DNA from: Bacillota bacterium
GTDB taxonomy: Bacteria; Bacillota; Clostridia; Saccharofermentanales; Fastidiosipilaceae
Direction of reading: 5' to 3'
Length of the DNA stretch: 64,000 bases
NCBI GenBank assembly: GCA_023420115.1
Contig: JAEZWR010000036.1
Location: 1-64,000, forward strand
Both the position numbers and the translations under genes were made by a program. Each line of letters starts with the position of its first letter. The stretch's first letter is position 1. The notes below the pieces were generated by a model, which was not told the origin of the DNA, ran no database searches, and saw only the letters and a list, made by a program, of their open reading frames with translations. Of the stretch, positions 1-8,685 are shown piece by piece.

Positions 1-2
1 AT

Positions 3-1706
3 ATTGTTATGGCTCATGATTCTGGTGCTATTCATTTCCATGATATGGATTATATTATCCAGCCGATGTTTAACTGCTGCTTAATTAATTTGGAAGATAT
101 GTTAAACAATGGTACAGCGATTAATGGTAAGAGAATAGACAGTCCAAAGTCATTTCAAGTTGCCTGTACAGTTACTACGCAAATTATTGCTCAGGTAGCT
201 AGTGGTCAGTATGGGGGACAGAGCATAAATGGAATTGATAGGATACTGGCTCCATTTGTAAGGAAGTCATATAAGAAGTATCTAGAAGCTACGTTGGAAG
301 AACAACGAGATATATATGGAATGGATACCGATGAAGCAAAAGCCAAACAAATTGCTTGGAAAAGAACAAAAAAAGAAATAAAAGATGGTATACAAACAAT
401 TCAATATCAAATTAACACCTTGATGACAACTAATGGACAGGCTCCTTTTGTAACTCTTTTTCTTTATTTTGATAAAGATTATGAGTATAGGGAAGAGGCT
501 GCTCTCATCCAGGAAGAAATATTGCTTCAACGTCTAGAGGGAATCAAGAATGAAGCAGATGTTTATGTAACACCTGCCTTTCCCAAGCTCGTTTATGTAC
601 TTGATGAGCATAACATCCATGAGGATTCAGAATATTATTATTTGACGGAACTTGCTGCAAAGTGTACTGCTAAGAGAATGTATCCAGATTATATTTCTGC
701 AAAGATAATGCGTGAATATTATGCAGGAAATGTCTTTGCTCCTATGGGCTGCAGGTCTTTTCTCTCACCTTGGAAGAATGAAAAAGGTGAGTATGTATTT
801 GACGGTAGATTTAATATGGGCGTAGTCAGTCTTAATCTTCCACAGATTGGACTCTTGTCAGGTAAAGATGAGGATAGATTCTGGACGATTTTCGATAAGC
901 GACTAGAGCTTGCCAAAAAGGCTTTGCTTTTTCGTTATAGCTTACTCAAAGAAGTTACAAGTGATGTAAGTCCCATTCATTGGCAATATGGGGCTATTGC
1001 GAGGCTCAAACCTGGGGAGAAAATAGGGAAATATTTGGAAGGTGGATATGCAACTATATCTTTAGGTTATATAGGAATGTATGAGTTAAGCAAGTTGGTT
1101 AAAGGGGTAAGTCATACTGAAGAAAGTGGTAAGGACTTTGCTCTTAGGGTAATAGATAGGATGAGAGAGGCAGTTGATGAATGGAAGAAGGAAACTGGAA
1201 TAGGTTTTGCTCTTTATGGTACTCCGGCAGAGAGTTTAACTGATCGTTTCTGCAAAATCGATCTTGCTCGCTTCGGTTCAATCCCTGATATAACAGATAA
1301 GGGATATTACACTAATAGTTATCATGTTGATGTACGAGAAGAGATTTCTGTCTTTGATAAATTTTCATTTGAGAGTGAATTTCAAAGGAGATCTACAGGT
1401 GGGATGATTTCCTATGCGGAAATACCTAATATGAATAATAATACAAAAGCCGTAGAGACTTTGATTAGATATATCTACGACCATATTATGTACGCGGAAT
1501 TTAATACAAAATGTGATTACTGTCATAACTGCGGATATGATGGGGAAATAATTGTAAATGATAACAATGAGTGGGAATGTCCTAATTGCCATAATCACGA
1601 TAGAAATAAACTAACAGTCATTAGAAGAACTTGCGGATATTTAGGTGAAAACTTTTGGAATGAGGGCAGAACAAAAGAAATAAAGTCTAGAGTTCTTCAT
1701 ATTTGA
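3..1706 (+). CDS. nrdD: Anaerobic (class III) ribonucleoside-triphosphate reductase, 5' truncated by window edge
   Basis: Glycyl-radical enzyme that reduces ribonucleoside triphosphates to deoxynucleotides without oxygen. The frame is open to the first base, so the N terminus (roughly 150 residues of a ~700-residue family) lies outside the window. The visible start carries the conserved HFHDMDY region. The C terminus has the zinc-ribbon cysteines (CDYCHNC, then CPNC) followed by the radical loop RTCGYLG, which is diagnostic for NrdD. The product acts in the cytosol with the NrdG activase encoded 39 bases downstream. The ATG at position 9 is an internal methionine, not the start. Family assignment is very secure. 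Confidence 0.96.
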   Translation: MVMAHDSGAIHFHDMDYIIQPMFNCCLINLEDMLNNGTAINGKRIDSPKSFQVACTVTTQIIAQVASGQYGGQSINGIDRILAPFVRKSYKKYLEATLEEQRDIYGMDTDEAKAKQIAWKRTKKEIKDGIQTIQYQINTLMTTNGQAPFVTLFLYFDKDYEYREEAALIQEEILLQRLEGIKNEADVYVTPAFPKLVYVLDEHNIHEDSEYYYLTELAAKCTAKRMYPDYISAKIMREYYAGNVFAPMGCRSFLSPWKNEKGEYVFDGRFNMGVVSLNLPQIGLLSGKDEDRFWTIFDKRLELAKKALLFRYSLLKEVTSDVSPIHWQYGAIARLKPGEKIGKYLEGGYATISLGYIGMYELSKLVKGVSHTEESGKDFALRVIDRMREAVDEWKKETGIGFALYGTPAESLTDRFCKIDLARFGSIPDITDKGYYTNSYHVDVREEISVFDKFSFESEFQRRSTGGMISYAEIPNMNNNTKAVETLIRYIYDHIMYAEFNTKCDYCHNCGYDGEIIVNDNNEWECPNCHNHDRNKLTVIRRTCGYLGENFWNEGRTKEIKSRVLHI

Positions 1707-1745
1707 TTGTATTTATATTTAGTTCTTTTGGTCCAAGAGGGTTTT

Positions 1746-2246
1746 ATGAACTATGCTCAGATAAGACAATTTGATATAGCCAATGGTGAGGGGATAAGAG
1801 TAAGTATTTTTGTGAGCGGCTGTACACATAAATGCAAAGGTTGCTTCAATGAAGCGTACCAAGATTTTCGCTATGGTAAAGTGTGGACAGGGGAGACTAG
1901 TAAGCAATTAATTGGATATCTTAATAATCCACTTGTTGATGGTCTGACTATTTTAGGTGGTGAACCGATGCAGAATTTAGAATTGATAGACATTCTGCAC
2001 GAGGTGAAAAAAGAAGTTAATAAGAATATATGGATATATTCGGGATATACTTTTGAGCAAATATTAGCAGATAGGAAAAAGTTAGACCTTCTTAAAGAGT
2101 GTGATGTTTTGGTAGATGGCCTTTTTGTTGAGGAACTTCTAGATCTTAAGTTGAGATTTCGTGGTAGTTCCAATCAGAGACTTATCGATATAAAGAACTC
2201 ACTAGAAAGAGGAGAAATAGTTTTGTATGAGTTCCTAAGAAATTAG
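1746..2246 (+). CDS. nrdG: Anaerobic ribonucleotide reductase activating protein
   Basis: Small radical-SAM enzyme (166 residues) that uses a 4Fe-4S cluster and S-adenosylmethionine to install the glycyl radical on NrdD. The cluster motif CTHKCKGC (CX3CX2C) is near residue 30, followed by the GGEP motif (LTILGGEPM). A TTG abuts the nrdD stop and would add 13 residues. The ATG at 1746 is preferred because AGAGGG sits four bases upstream and the protein then starts MNYAQIRQFD, as is normal for the family. It is co-transcribed with nrdD and followed by an intrinsic terminator. Confidence 0.95.
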   Translation: MNYAQIRQFDIANGEGIRVSIFVSGCTHKCKGCFNEAYQDFRYGKVWTGETSKQLIGYLNNPLVDGLTILGGEPMQNLELIDILHEVKKEVNKNIWIYSGYTFEQILADRKKLDLLKECDVLVDGLFVEELLDLKLRFRGSSNQRLIDIKNSLERGEIVLYEFLRN

Positions 2247-2320
2247 GATATTGGAATATTTCGCGAGAGCGCTTTTATTTATTGTTGATAATCGTTGATA
2301 CTTATATTTATCATTATGAG

Positions 2321-2369
2321 AGTCTTTATCTTAGGCGGTTTAACTATTGCTTAGGATAAAGACTTTTTT
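2321..2369 (+). terminator. Intrinsic terminator of nrdDG
   Basis: AGTCTTTATC (2321-2330) pairs with GATAAAGACT (2355-2364) and is followed by a run of T to 2369. It lies about 75 bases after the nrdG stop. The rest of the 2247-2538 gap is AT-rich and shows no gene. Confidence 0.85.
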
Positions 2370-2538
2370 GTTGAAAATAGTTTATAGACTTTAAGTAATG
2401 TTTGAAATTTGTCTATATTATCGTAATTTGGCGAATGTTTATCTTAATCTTCTTGGCAAAATATACAAGAAAAAGAAACTTCGATCTGCATTTAATGTTG
2501 ATTTTATAAATTAAATTGATATTTAGAAACTTAAGTAT

Positions 2539-3003
2539 ATGAAAAAGATGTCAGATATACAGCAATTCATAAATTCCTCGGATGAGCTTAGGAAGCTTCT
2601 GCTACGTTGCCCATATCATGTTTTGTCAAATTCTAAATTGGAATCTTACAAAAAGGGCGAATTTAATCTTTATCAGTCAGAAATTTATCCTTATGTATGG
2701 ATTCTGATGGAAGGTGAGGTTGAAATATATCTATTTGATGATAATGATCGATTCTTGCGTTTAGCACTTTATAAGCCAGGTGATTTAATAGGTGAACATG
2801 AGATCTTTGAACTGAAACCTTTTAGCTCGTCTGTGAGGTCGCTCAGTGATGTTGTAGTGTTGAAGCTTACAAGGGATGATTTCTTTTCGTGGCTTGCACA
2901 AGATAGTGATTTTGCTAGGTCGCTTATTGTCAATCTGACACAGCAATTATACCAATTAAATTCAATAAAAGCACTAGTGCTTTGGTATGGTTACGGGGAG
3001 TAG
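2539..3003 (+). CDS. Stand-alone cyclic-nucleotide-binding-domain (Crp-like) protein without a DNA-binding domain
   Basis: A 154-residue protein that resembles the sensory half of Crp/Fnr regulators. Residues ~30-120 form a cupin-like cNMP fold with the turns MEGEVEIYL and KPGDLIGEHE, then a partial dimerisation helix (FARSLIVNLTQQLYQLN). The ~70-residue helix-turn-helix that should follow is missing: the stop is at 3001-3003 and the next gene begins seven bases later, with no frameshifted remainder. It may therefore sense a ligand or act through a partner protein rather than bind DNA. The ribosome binding site is weak and ATG 2548 is an alternative start. The ligand is unknown. Confidence 0.75.
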   Translation: MKKMSDIQQFINSSDELRKLLLRCPYHVLSNSKLESYKKGEFNLYQSEIYPYVWILMEGEVEIYLFDDNDRFLRLALYKPGDLIGEHEIFELKPFSSSVRSLSDVVVLKLTRDDFFSWLAQDSDFARSLIVNLTQQLYQLNSIKALVLWYGYGE

Positions 3004-3009
3004 TTTATT

Positions 3010-3582
3010 ATGCATACAACAATTATTATTGATCATCCATATGAGAATAGTTTCAATCATTGTTTACTTAAGGAACTTGTGATTTCTCTCGACAAGAATA
3101 ATGAAAAGTACGATTTGATAGATTTATATAAAGATGGTTTTTCTCCTGTTATGACAACAGAGGAACTAAGGACATATATGACAGAGTTACCTAAGGATAG
3201 TAACACTTTGAGATATATTGACTCGATAAAAAAAGCAGATCGCCTGATTTTAATTTTCCCTATATGGTGGTATGACACTCCAGCTGGACTTAAGGGATTT
3301 CTTGATAAAGTTTTACTAAATAATGTAGCTTTTTGTGATGGGCCAAATGGTATTCTTCCGTTGCTTAAGATTGAGACTGCGCACATTTTTGCAAGTAGCG
3401 AGCAAGAGTACGAAGCTATGATGAAACGTTGTAATGGTGTTTTTCGCTATGGTCTTGAAACTACACTTTTGGATTGTGGTGTAAAGGAAGTTAAATGGCA
3501 TCACATTGGTGCTATTTCAGCCCAAACTGAAGAGTTTAGATCAAAATTTATTAAGTCTGCTTATTCAATGTTGAATGAATAG
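3010..3582 (+). CDS. Flavodoxin-fold NAD(P)H oxidoreductase (quinone-reductase family)
   Basis: 190-residue protein of the NQO/MdaB/KefG-type flavodoxin-like family, which transfers two electrons from NAD(P)H through FMN or FAD to quinones or similar acceptors. The N-terminal strand IIIDHPYENSFNH and the central motif FPIWWYDTPAGLKGFLDKV are family hallmarks. It starts seven bases after the cNMP-domain gene, so the two are almost certainly one transcript, suggesting a redox function under or beside a small ligand sensor. The substrate cannot be read from sequence. An intrinsic terminator follows. Confidence 0.82.
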   Translation: MHTTIIIDHPYENSFNHCLLKELVISLDKNNEKYDLIDLYKDGFSPVMTTEELRTYMTELPKDSNTLRYIDSIKKADRLILIFPIWWYDTPAGLKGFLDKVLLNNVAFCDGPNGILPLLKIETAHIFASSEQEYEAMMKRCNGVFRYGLETTLLDCGVKEVKWHHIGAISAQTEEFRSKFIKSAYSMLNE

Positions 3583-3625
3583 GTTTAGGCATAATAATTG
3601 CTAGTTTACTCGGTGATTTAATAGG

Positions 3626-3659
3626 CTCCCATTTCTTAAGTAAGACTTGGGAGTTTTTT
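3626..3659 (+). terminator. Intrinsic terminator after the oxidoreductase gene
   Basis: CTCCCA (3626-3631) pairs with TGGGAG (3648-3653), followed by six T. It sits 44 bases downstream of the stop. Confidence 0.8.
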
Positions 3660-3677
3660 ATGCGCGAGTAAGATAAT

Positions 3678-3728
3678 AAAAAAAGAGTAGGGTGAGATGA
3701 TTTTGAATCATACAAAGTCCTACTCTTT
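3678..3728 (-). terminator. Intrinsic terminator of the minus-strand sugar ABC operon
   Basis: Ten-base arms AAAGAGTAGG (3682-3691) and CCTACTCTTT (3719-3728). Read on the minus strand, the hairpin ends in a T run. It lies 22 bases past the binding-protein stop and is convergent with the plus-strand terminator at 3626-3659. Confidence 0.88.
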
Positions 3729-3750
3729 AATTTAATATTAGATATAAAGT

Positions 3751-5331
3751 CTAGTTTTTAGCAGTCATTGCTTGCCATGCTTCGTTTTGTTCTTCAATTA
3801 TTCTACCAAGTCCTGAATCTTTAATTGACTGATATCTACTCTTAAATTCATCTAAGCTAATATTTCCTGCTACACATTCTGCTCTAGCAGAAGCTAGTTG
3901 AGATAGAAGTTCCGTTGATTCAGCTATGTAAGTTTCGGTGTTTAAAATTGGTGCACTAGTGAAGAAATAGTCATTACCGATATTTAGAGCATCATAAAAA
4001 AGTTTAGTGGTTTCTGGAGATTCCTCATATGATTTTCCTGTCATCATAATTTCTTCATATGCAGATGGATCAAAGTTGTGTGATACAGGTGTAAAATTGA
4101 TTCCTGCTTGTCTAGCTTCTTTGAAGCTATTTACATAAGGCTCCAATATATGAGGTTTACCATCTTTTATTTCATAGTGTTTACCTTCTATACCATATGA
4201 ACTTATTAGCTTGCCTTCATCAGAAAATACGTAGTTAAAATATTTAATAATAGCTTCTTCTTTTCCCTTGGCAGCAATTGTAAGTGATGATGTGGGCGTA
4301 ATTTGTGATCTGGATGGCAGAGCTGAGTGTCCTTGGGGACCGACTGGAGGTCTAACACCTTCAAGTTTTGCATCTTTTTGTACTTCCTGTAGTGCGGCAG
4401 TTGTGGTTCTGGTAGTTTCCGCCCAAGTAAAAGTAGAACCGACGACTCCAGAGTTAATAGCTTCAGCTTGTTTCATTACATCAACATATACACCACGTTG
4501 AGCAAATTCAGGATCTAAATAACCCTTAGAGTATAAGTCTCTCATTGCAGTCATAAAATCATCAAAATGTTCAGATTCTTCAGCTATGGTGTAAGTATTA
4601 TTATCATCGACATAGAAGCCAAATTTATTGGCAGTATTTATGCCGAAAATTGGCATCATAGAATAAATATCTACAGAGAGTGGAATATCATTATCTTTAT
4701 TACCATCTCCATTGGGATCTTTTGTTTTAAAAGCTTCCCATACTTCAAGCCATTCATCCCATGTTTCAGGCTTTTTCTCTATACCGACATTTTTGAGCCA
4801 ATCAGTTCTTATTGACCAAGAGTACGCTTGTGGGAATTTTAATATAAAAGGAATAGCATAAGTCTTACCGTCAATTACAGATTTAAGTTTTGTTGCTTCT
4901 ACAGGTATATCCTTATAACTATTAAGAATATTATCTCCATATTTCTCAAGAAGTTCATCTAATGGAAGAGCTGCATCTTCATTTATTAGTGCAGTACTTG
5001 CACCATTTATTACTTCTGGAATATCACCACTGGCAAGTGTTGTAGTTACTCTATTGGAATACTGATCTTGCGGATACCAGTCATATGTGATTTTTACCCC
5101 TGCGTTCTTCATTAAAAGATCAAGAATCTCATTGCTTTTGTCTGAATTTAGAGATTTTTCGTGATCCCCCCATATAGAACTCATCACTTTAAACTCAACT
5201 ACTTCACTTTCGTTATTTGTAGAAGCAGAATCTGTTTCAGCTGAAGCTGAAATAAAAGCGTTACTATTACACATTAAGATTGCGGTTAAAAGAGATATGC
5301 AAACTTTAGTGCAAGCCTTTAACTGTTTCAT
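3751..5331 (-). CDS. Extracellular carbohydrate-binding protein of a LipO/YtcQ-type ABC importer
   Basis: 526-residue family 1 solute-binding protein that would capture a sugar outside the membrane and hand it to the two permeases encoded just upstream. It has a signal peptide (KACTKVCISLLTAILM then ...SASA, likely cleaved before ETDS) and a large mature domain with typical motifs (WYPQDQYSNRV, LKNVGIEKKPETWDEW, DPNGDGNKDNDIPLS). The cysteine at the end of the hydrophobic core is preceded by ILM, not the G/A/S expected of a lipobox, so lipidation is doubtful. AGGAGG precedes the ATG. The neighbouring MurR-like regulator and MurNAc genes suggest an amino-sugar ligand, which is inference. Confidence 0.88.
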   Translation of the reverse strand: MKQLKACTKVCISLLTAILMCNSNAFISASAETDSASTNNESEVVEFKVMSSIWGDHEKSLNSDKSNEILDLLMKNAGVKITYDWYPQDQYSNRVTTTLASGDIPEVINGASTALINEDAALPLDELLEKYGDNILNSYKDIPVEATKLKSVIDGKTYAIPFILKFPQAYSWSIRTDWLKNVGIEKKPETWDEWLEVWEAFKTKDPNGDGNKDNDIPLSVDIYSMMPIFGINTANKFGFYVDDNNTYTIAEESEHFDDFMTAMRDLYSKGYLDPEFAQRGVYVDVMKQAEAINSGVVGSTFTWAETTRTTTAALQEVQKDAKLEGVRPPVGPQGHSALPSRSQITPTSSLTIAAKGKEEAIIKYFNYVFSDEGKLISSYGIEGKHYEIKDGKPHILEPYVNSFKEARQAGINFTPVSHNFDPSAYEEIMMTGKSYEESPETTKLFYDALNIGNDYFFTSAPILNTETYIAESTELLSQLASARAECVAGNISLDEFKSRYQSIKDSGLGRIIEEQNEAWQAMTAKN

Positions 5332-5415
5332 ACTAACCTCCTTTATTTAAATATCACAAGTGTGATACAGAATACATAAAAATATATGCAAAAATGTAAA
5401 TAAGAACGTCTTAAA

Positions 5416-5438
5416 AATTAATCTTCCATAGATTAATT
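5416..5438. repeat. Intercistronic inverted repeat between permease and binding-protein genes
   Basis: AATTAATCT (5416-5424) and AGATTAATT (5430-5438) form a perfect nine-base stem with a five-base loop overlapping the permease stop codon. It could block mRNA decay and raise the yield of the downstream binding-protein message. Confidence 0.5.
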
Positions 5439-6306
5439 ATTCTTTAACCGAACCTAGCATAATCCCAGTAACAAAATATTTTTGCAAAAATGGATAGATG
5501 ATCAACATAGGGATCATAGAGATAACAATGGATGCATTTCTCAATTGTTCAGGGATACTCAAAGTACCCTCAGCAGCGGTAAGATTAAATTCATTCATTT
5601 CGGAAGAAAAAATAATATCTCTCAAAACTACTTGCAGAGTATAGTTTGCTTGATTTTTTAGGTACATCAAAGGTGCAAAGAACTCATTCCATCTAGCAAC
5701 AATTGTCCATAATGAAATAGTTGCAATAACGGCCGTAGATAGGGGGATACATATTGAGAAAAGTATTTTAAACTCCGATGCACCATCTATTCTGGCTGAC
5801 TCAATCAATGATTTTGGGATACTTTCAAAAAAGTTTCGTAATATAATAATGTTGTATGCGCCGAGTATAGAGGGAATGATAAGAGACCATAGACTATCTA
5901 GTAATCCTAAATTTTTTATCACCATAAAATTAGGAATTAATCCTGCGTTAAACCATAATGTGAATAGGATTATGAAACTATAGACTTTTTTCCCTTTAAA
6001 TTTGGCATATGCTAGTGGATAGGCTGCTATTGCAGTCATAAGTAGAGTTAGAGGAAGATTAGCTAATATAACAAGGATTGAATTAAGGAAGCCACGCAAT
6101 AACTTACTATTTTGAAATACTTGCTCGTAGCCTATTGTTGTAAAGTTAACAGGTATAATGGATACATCGTTGCGAAGAATTGCATTAGTGCTACTTAGCG
6201 AAAGAGCTATTACATTTAATACAGGAACGATGAATATGATACTTGCTAGTATAAAAAAACAAATTAAGAATATTTGAATTGAGCTATCTTTTTTTCTCTT
6301 ATTCAT
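5437..6306 (-). CDS. Carbohydrate ABC transporter permease, YtcP/MalG-like
   Basis: 289-residue inner-membrane permease with six predicted helices. The cytoplasmic EAA loop (ESARIDGASEFKILFSICIP), which docks the ATPase, is near residues 180-200. The C terminus ends GIMLGSVKE, typical of the YtcP subgroup. It is the second gene of the three-gene minus-strand operon permease, permease, binding protein. No ATPase is encoded nearby, so a shared MsmX-type ATPase elsewhere in the genome is probable, as is usual for this subgroup. GAGGT precedes the ATG at a suitable distance. The transported sugar is unproven. Confidence 0.9.
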   Translation of the reverse strand: MNKRKKDSSIQIFLICFFILASIIFIVPVLNVIALSLSSTNAILRNDVSIIPVNFTTIGYEQVFQNSKLLRGFLNSILVILANLPLTLLMTAIAAYPLAYAKFKGKKVYSFIILFTLWFNAGLIPNFMVIKNLGLLDSLWSLIIPSILGAYNIIILRNFFESIPKSLIESARIDGASEFKILFSICIPLSTAVIATISLWTIVARWNEFFAPLMYLKNQANYTLQVVLRDIIFSSEMNEFNLTAAEGTLSIPEQLRNASIVISMIPMLIIYPFLQKYFVTGIMLGSVKE

Positions 6307-6410
6307 ATTAATCTACCTCATCTGTAGGTCTAAGCATCTCCTTTTGTAGACAACAGATTTTTGTGTGAATATGCGTGTGCTTTAATTAATTTTTATTAAT
6401 TACCAAATTG

Positions 6411-7325
6411 TTAGATTATAGTTACATCGCTGAATTTTTTAGCACATATATTAGCTATAAGAACAAGAAATAGGCTTATTACTGAGCTAAAAATTCCAAT
6501 TGCAGTTGCTCGACTATAATTAGCTTGGAGGATTCCTAGTTTATACGTCAAAGTTGGGAACATTTCCGATACAGATAGATTTAGGTCATTCTGAAATAGG
6601 TAGATTTTCTCTGTATCAACTGACATTAAATTTCCAATTTGTAGTATTAGTAGAATTATTATGGTTGTACGTATTCCAGGTAAGGTTACATGAAATATTC
6701 TGCCTAATTTGCCACAACCATCAATTTCAGCAGCTTCGTATAAATTTTGATCTATTCCCACAATAGCAGAAAGATATATGATTGCACTCCAACCAACACC
6801 CTGCCATATTCCTATAAGAATCATGAGAGGTCTAAAAAATTCTGGTTTAGCTAGAAAATTTATTTTATTAAAACCTAGACTACTCATAACTGAATTTAGA
6901 ACGCCAAGAGAAGGGGATAGAAAAGTACTGAAAATACCAACTACTACAACAGTTGATAGAAAGTGTGGAAGATAGCTGATAGTTTGTACCACTGATTTGA
7001 ATTTTTTAACCTTTAATTCATTAAGAAGAACTGCAAAAACAATTGGCATTGGAAAGGCAAATATCAAACTTAGAATATTGAGAGCCAATGTATTTTTTAT
7101 TAGTCTTAGGAATTGTTCTTGATTTCTAAAAATTGCTTCAAAATTCTTCCAACCTACAAATTTACTAGAGAAGAAACCTTTAAGAATTTTATAATCTTTC
7201 CACGCTATGGTTAACCATGACATTGACCAGTATCTAAAAACAAGAAAGTATGCCAGGGTGATGAAAACCATAAAATATATTTGCCATTGTATTCTTCCCT
7301 TATTTTTATGCAAGGAGAAAGTCAT
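6411..7325 (-). CDS. Carbohydrate ABC transporter permease, LplB-like
   Basis: 304-residue polytopic permease, partner of the YtcP-like subunit. The hydrophobic N-terminal helix near residues 15-32 is followed by a region rich in aromatic and basic residues (WSMSWLTIAWKDYKILKGF), as in LplB. The EAA loop (EAAEIDGCGKLGRIFHVTLP) is around residues 196-216. It is the first gene of the operon. GGGAGG lies six bases upstream of the ATG, and a good promoter and a perfect palindrome lie in the leader. No paired ATPase gene is present. Confidence 0.9.
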   Translation of the reverse strand: MTFSLHKNKGRIQWQIYFMVFITLAYFLVFRYWSMSWLTIAWKDYKILKGFFSSKFVGWKNFEAIFRNQEQFLRLIKNTLALNILSLIFAFPMPIVFAVLLNELKVKKFKSVVQTISYLPHFLSTVVVVGIFSTFLSPSLGVLNSVMSSLGFNKINFLAKPEFFRPLMILIGIWQGVGWSAIIYLSAIVGIDQNLYEAAEIDGCGKLGRIFHVTLPGIRTTIIILLILQIGNLMSVDTEKIYLFQNDLNLSVSEMFPTLTYKLGILQANYSRATAIGIFSSVISLFLVLIANICAKKFSDVTII

Positions 7326-7382
7326 TATCTGCCTCCCATATTATGTAAAGATAATTTAGTTATAAGTAAATCTTATTATCTA

Positions 7383-7404
7383 AATTCTTCATTAATGAAG
7401 AATT
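7383..7404. promoter_or_regulatory. Perfect 22-base palindrome in the leader of the sugar ABC operon
   Basis: The 22 bases at 7383-7404 (left half AATTCTTCATT) equal their own reverse complement. The site lies 58 bases before the LplB-like start codon and about 55 bases after the predicted transcription start. This is a position for an operator, plausibly of the RpiR-type regulator encoded next door; that link is inference. The 7326-7640 gap holds no gene. Confidence 0.55.
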
Positions 7405-7465
7405 GACAAAAATATGAAACAAAATTTCTTAAAAGTGATATACTATATGAAACTTTGTTGCCAGT

Positions 7466-7494
7466 AGAATAAACGAGTTTGGCTATTTTGTCAA
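7466..7494 (-). promoter_or_regulatory. Sigma-A-type promoter for the sugar ABC operon
   Basis: On the minus strand, a perfect -35 TTGACA (7494-7489) is followed after exactly 17 bases by -10 TATTCT (7471-7466). The start would be near 7459, giving a leader of about 135 bases that contains the palindrome at 7383-7404. Confidence 0.7.
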
Positions 7495-7640
7495 TGTTAA
7501 TTAGAGAAGAACAAGGATTGTTATTCATAATATATAAATGTGTTCATTTGTATATTACTTAAATTTGTATAACTCTATCTTTTAGATGGAATGAACAAAT
7601 AAAAGTTTCGATGGATAAAAATATCAGTATTAGAAAGGAG

Positions 7641-8519
7641 TTAATTATATTTATGTTCTAAACTACTTTGATAACTGTCATTTAGATATTCTTCTACTTC
7701 GTTATAGTGCCTATGAGCCATAGTAGTAAATAGACAATCGACAATCGTAAGTTGAGCTAACCTGCTAGACATAGCACCAGAGCGTTTTGATAACTGAGGA
7801 GAGGCAGTAAATATAAACTGTGAATTTAGCTTGCATAATGGACTTTTTGTGTATGATGTAATTACTAAGATTCGATCACTAATAGCAGATAGTTTATGGT
7901 GAATTTCTAAGATTTCTTTTGTTTTGCCTGAGTTTGAAATGATTATTGCGTAATCATCGTGTCTAAAGGTAGAGGCATAAGATAATTGAATATGTAGATC
8001 ATCGGAAAAAATTGCATTTATACCGATGCGGATTAGCTTCTGTTGTAAATCCATCGCTACAATAGCAGAAGCACCAAATGCGAATAATCTCACAGATTTT
8101 GAGTAAAAAATTTCGTCGGCGACACACTCTAGTGTGTCGAAGTTAATAAGTGATAAGGTAGATTTAATTGCTTGAATACTACTATCCGCTATAGATGAAA
8201 TTAGCTGTTTAATGTCTCTATGTGTTTTGATATCTGTAAATTCTACTAAATCATCAGAATCTGTTGTCGCGTGAGATTGTGCTCTGTCTAGAGAATAAAG
8301 ACAATGTTTAAAATCTTTCAATCCTGCGAAACCTAGTGATTTACAGAATCTGACCCAGGTTGCTGAACTTACATTACATAATTTAGATAATTTGGATATG
8401 GGAACAGCATAAATATTTATTCCTTTATTTAGTAGATAATCAGCAATTCTTTTTTCACTGTCACTTAGACCATTATATACGCTTCTAATCTTCAGGAATA
8501 AATCATCTATAGTTTTCAT
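7641..8519 (-). CDS. RpiR/MurR-family transcriptional regulator
   Basis: 292-residue regulator with an N-terminal helix-turn-helix domain (residues ~1-80: LSDSEKRIADYLL, ISKLSKLCNVSSATWVRFCK) and a C-terminal SIS sugar-isomerase fold (~110-260: VRLFAFGASAIVAMDLQQKL, YAIIISNSGKTKEIL) that binds phosphosugars. It is divergent from nagZ-kinase-murQ-namZ and next to a sugar ABC operon, so MurNAc-6-P or GlcNAc-6-P is the likely inducer, as for MurR. That ligand is inferred from context only. No strong ribosome binding site is visible. An inverted repeat at 8529-8546 abuts its start and may be the operator. Confidence 0.88.
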   Translation of the reverse strand: MKTIDDLFLKIRSVYNGLSDSEKRIADYLLNKGINIYAVPISKLSKLCNVSSATWVRFCKSLGFAGLKDFKHCLYSLDRAQSHATTDSDDLVEFTDIKTHRDIKQLISSIADSSIQAIKSTLSLINFDTLECVADEIFYSKSVRLFAFGASAIVAMDLQQKLIRIGINAIFSDDLHIQLSYASTFRHDDYAIIISNSGKTKEILEIHHKLSAISDRILVITSYTKSPLCKLNSQFIFTASPQLSKRSGAMSSRLAQLTIVDCLFTTMAHRHYNEVEEYLNDSYQSSLEHKYN

Positions 8520-8528
8520 ATTAATAAT

Positions 8529-8546
8529 TTAAGAAACCTTTCTTAA
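8529..8546. promoter_or_regulatory. Inverted repeat in the rpiR-nagZ divergent region
   Basis: TTAAGAAA (8529-8536), a two-base centre and TTTCTTAA (8539-8546) form a perfect symmetrical site ten bases upstream of the regulator start codon and ~140 bases before nagZ. Position and symmetry fit an autoregulatory operator. It is not the same sequence as the 7383-7404 palindrome, although both contain TTCTT/AAGAA half-sites. Confidence 0.4.
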
Positions 8547-8685
8547 TTTATAAATTGTAGCTCAGGAGTTATTTATAAGGATTTTACCAAAATAAATTTA
8601 TATATGTTTGCGACAATTGTTTTTTCTTTACAAGCTGAGATATGACATTAACGTATTTTATTTGCAAGTGAAAGTAGGTGTATTT

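Noticed and set aside
5266..5275. Cysteine near the end of the signal peptide of the 3751-5331 binding protein as a lipobox
   Set aside because: The residues before it are ILM; a lipobox needs G, A or S at -1, and a better AxA cleavage site follows.
7403..7444. Plus-strand TTGACA followed by TATACT
   Set aside because: The spacing is 30 bases, far from 17, and no plus-strand gene follows for more than 1.2 kb.
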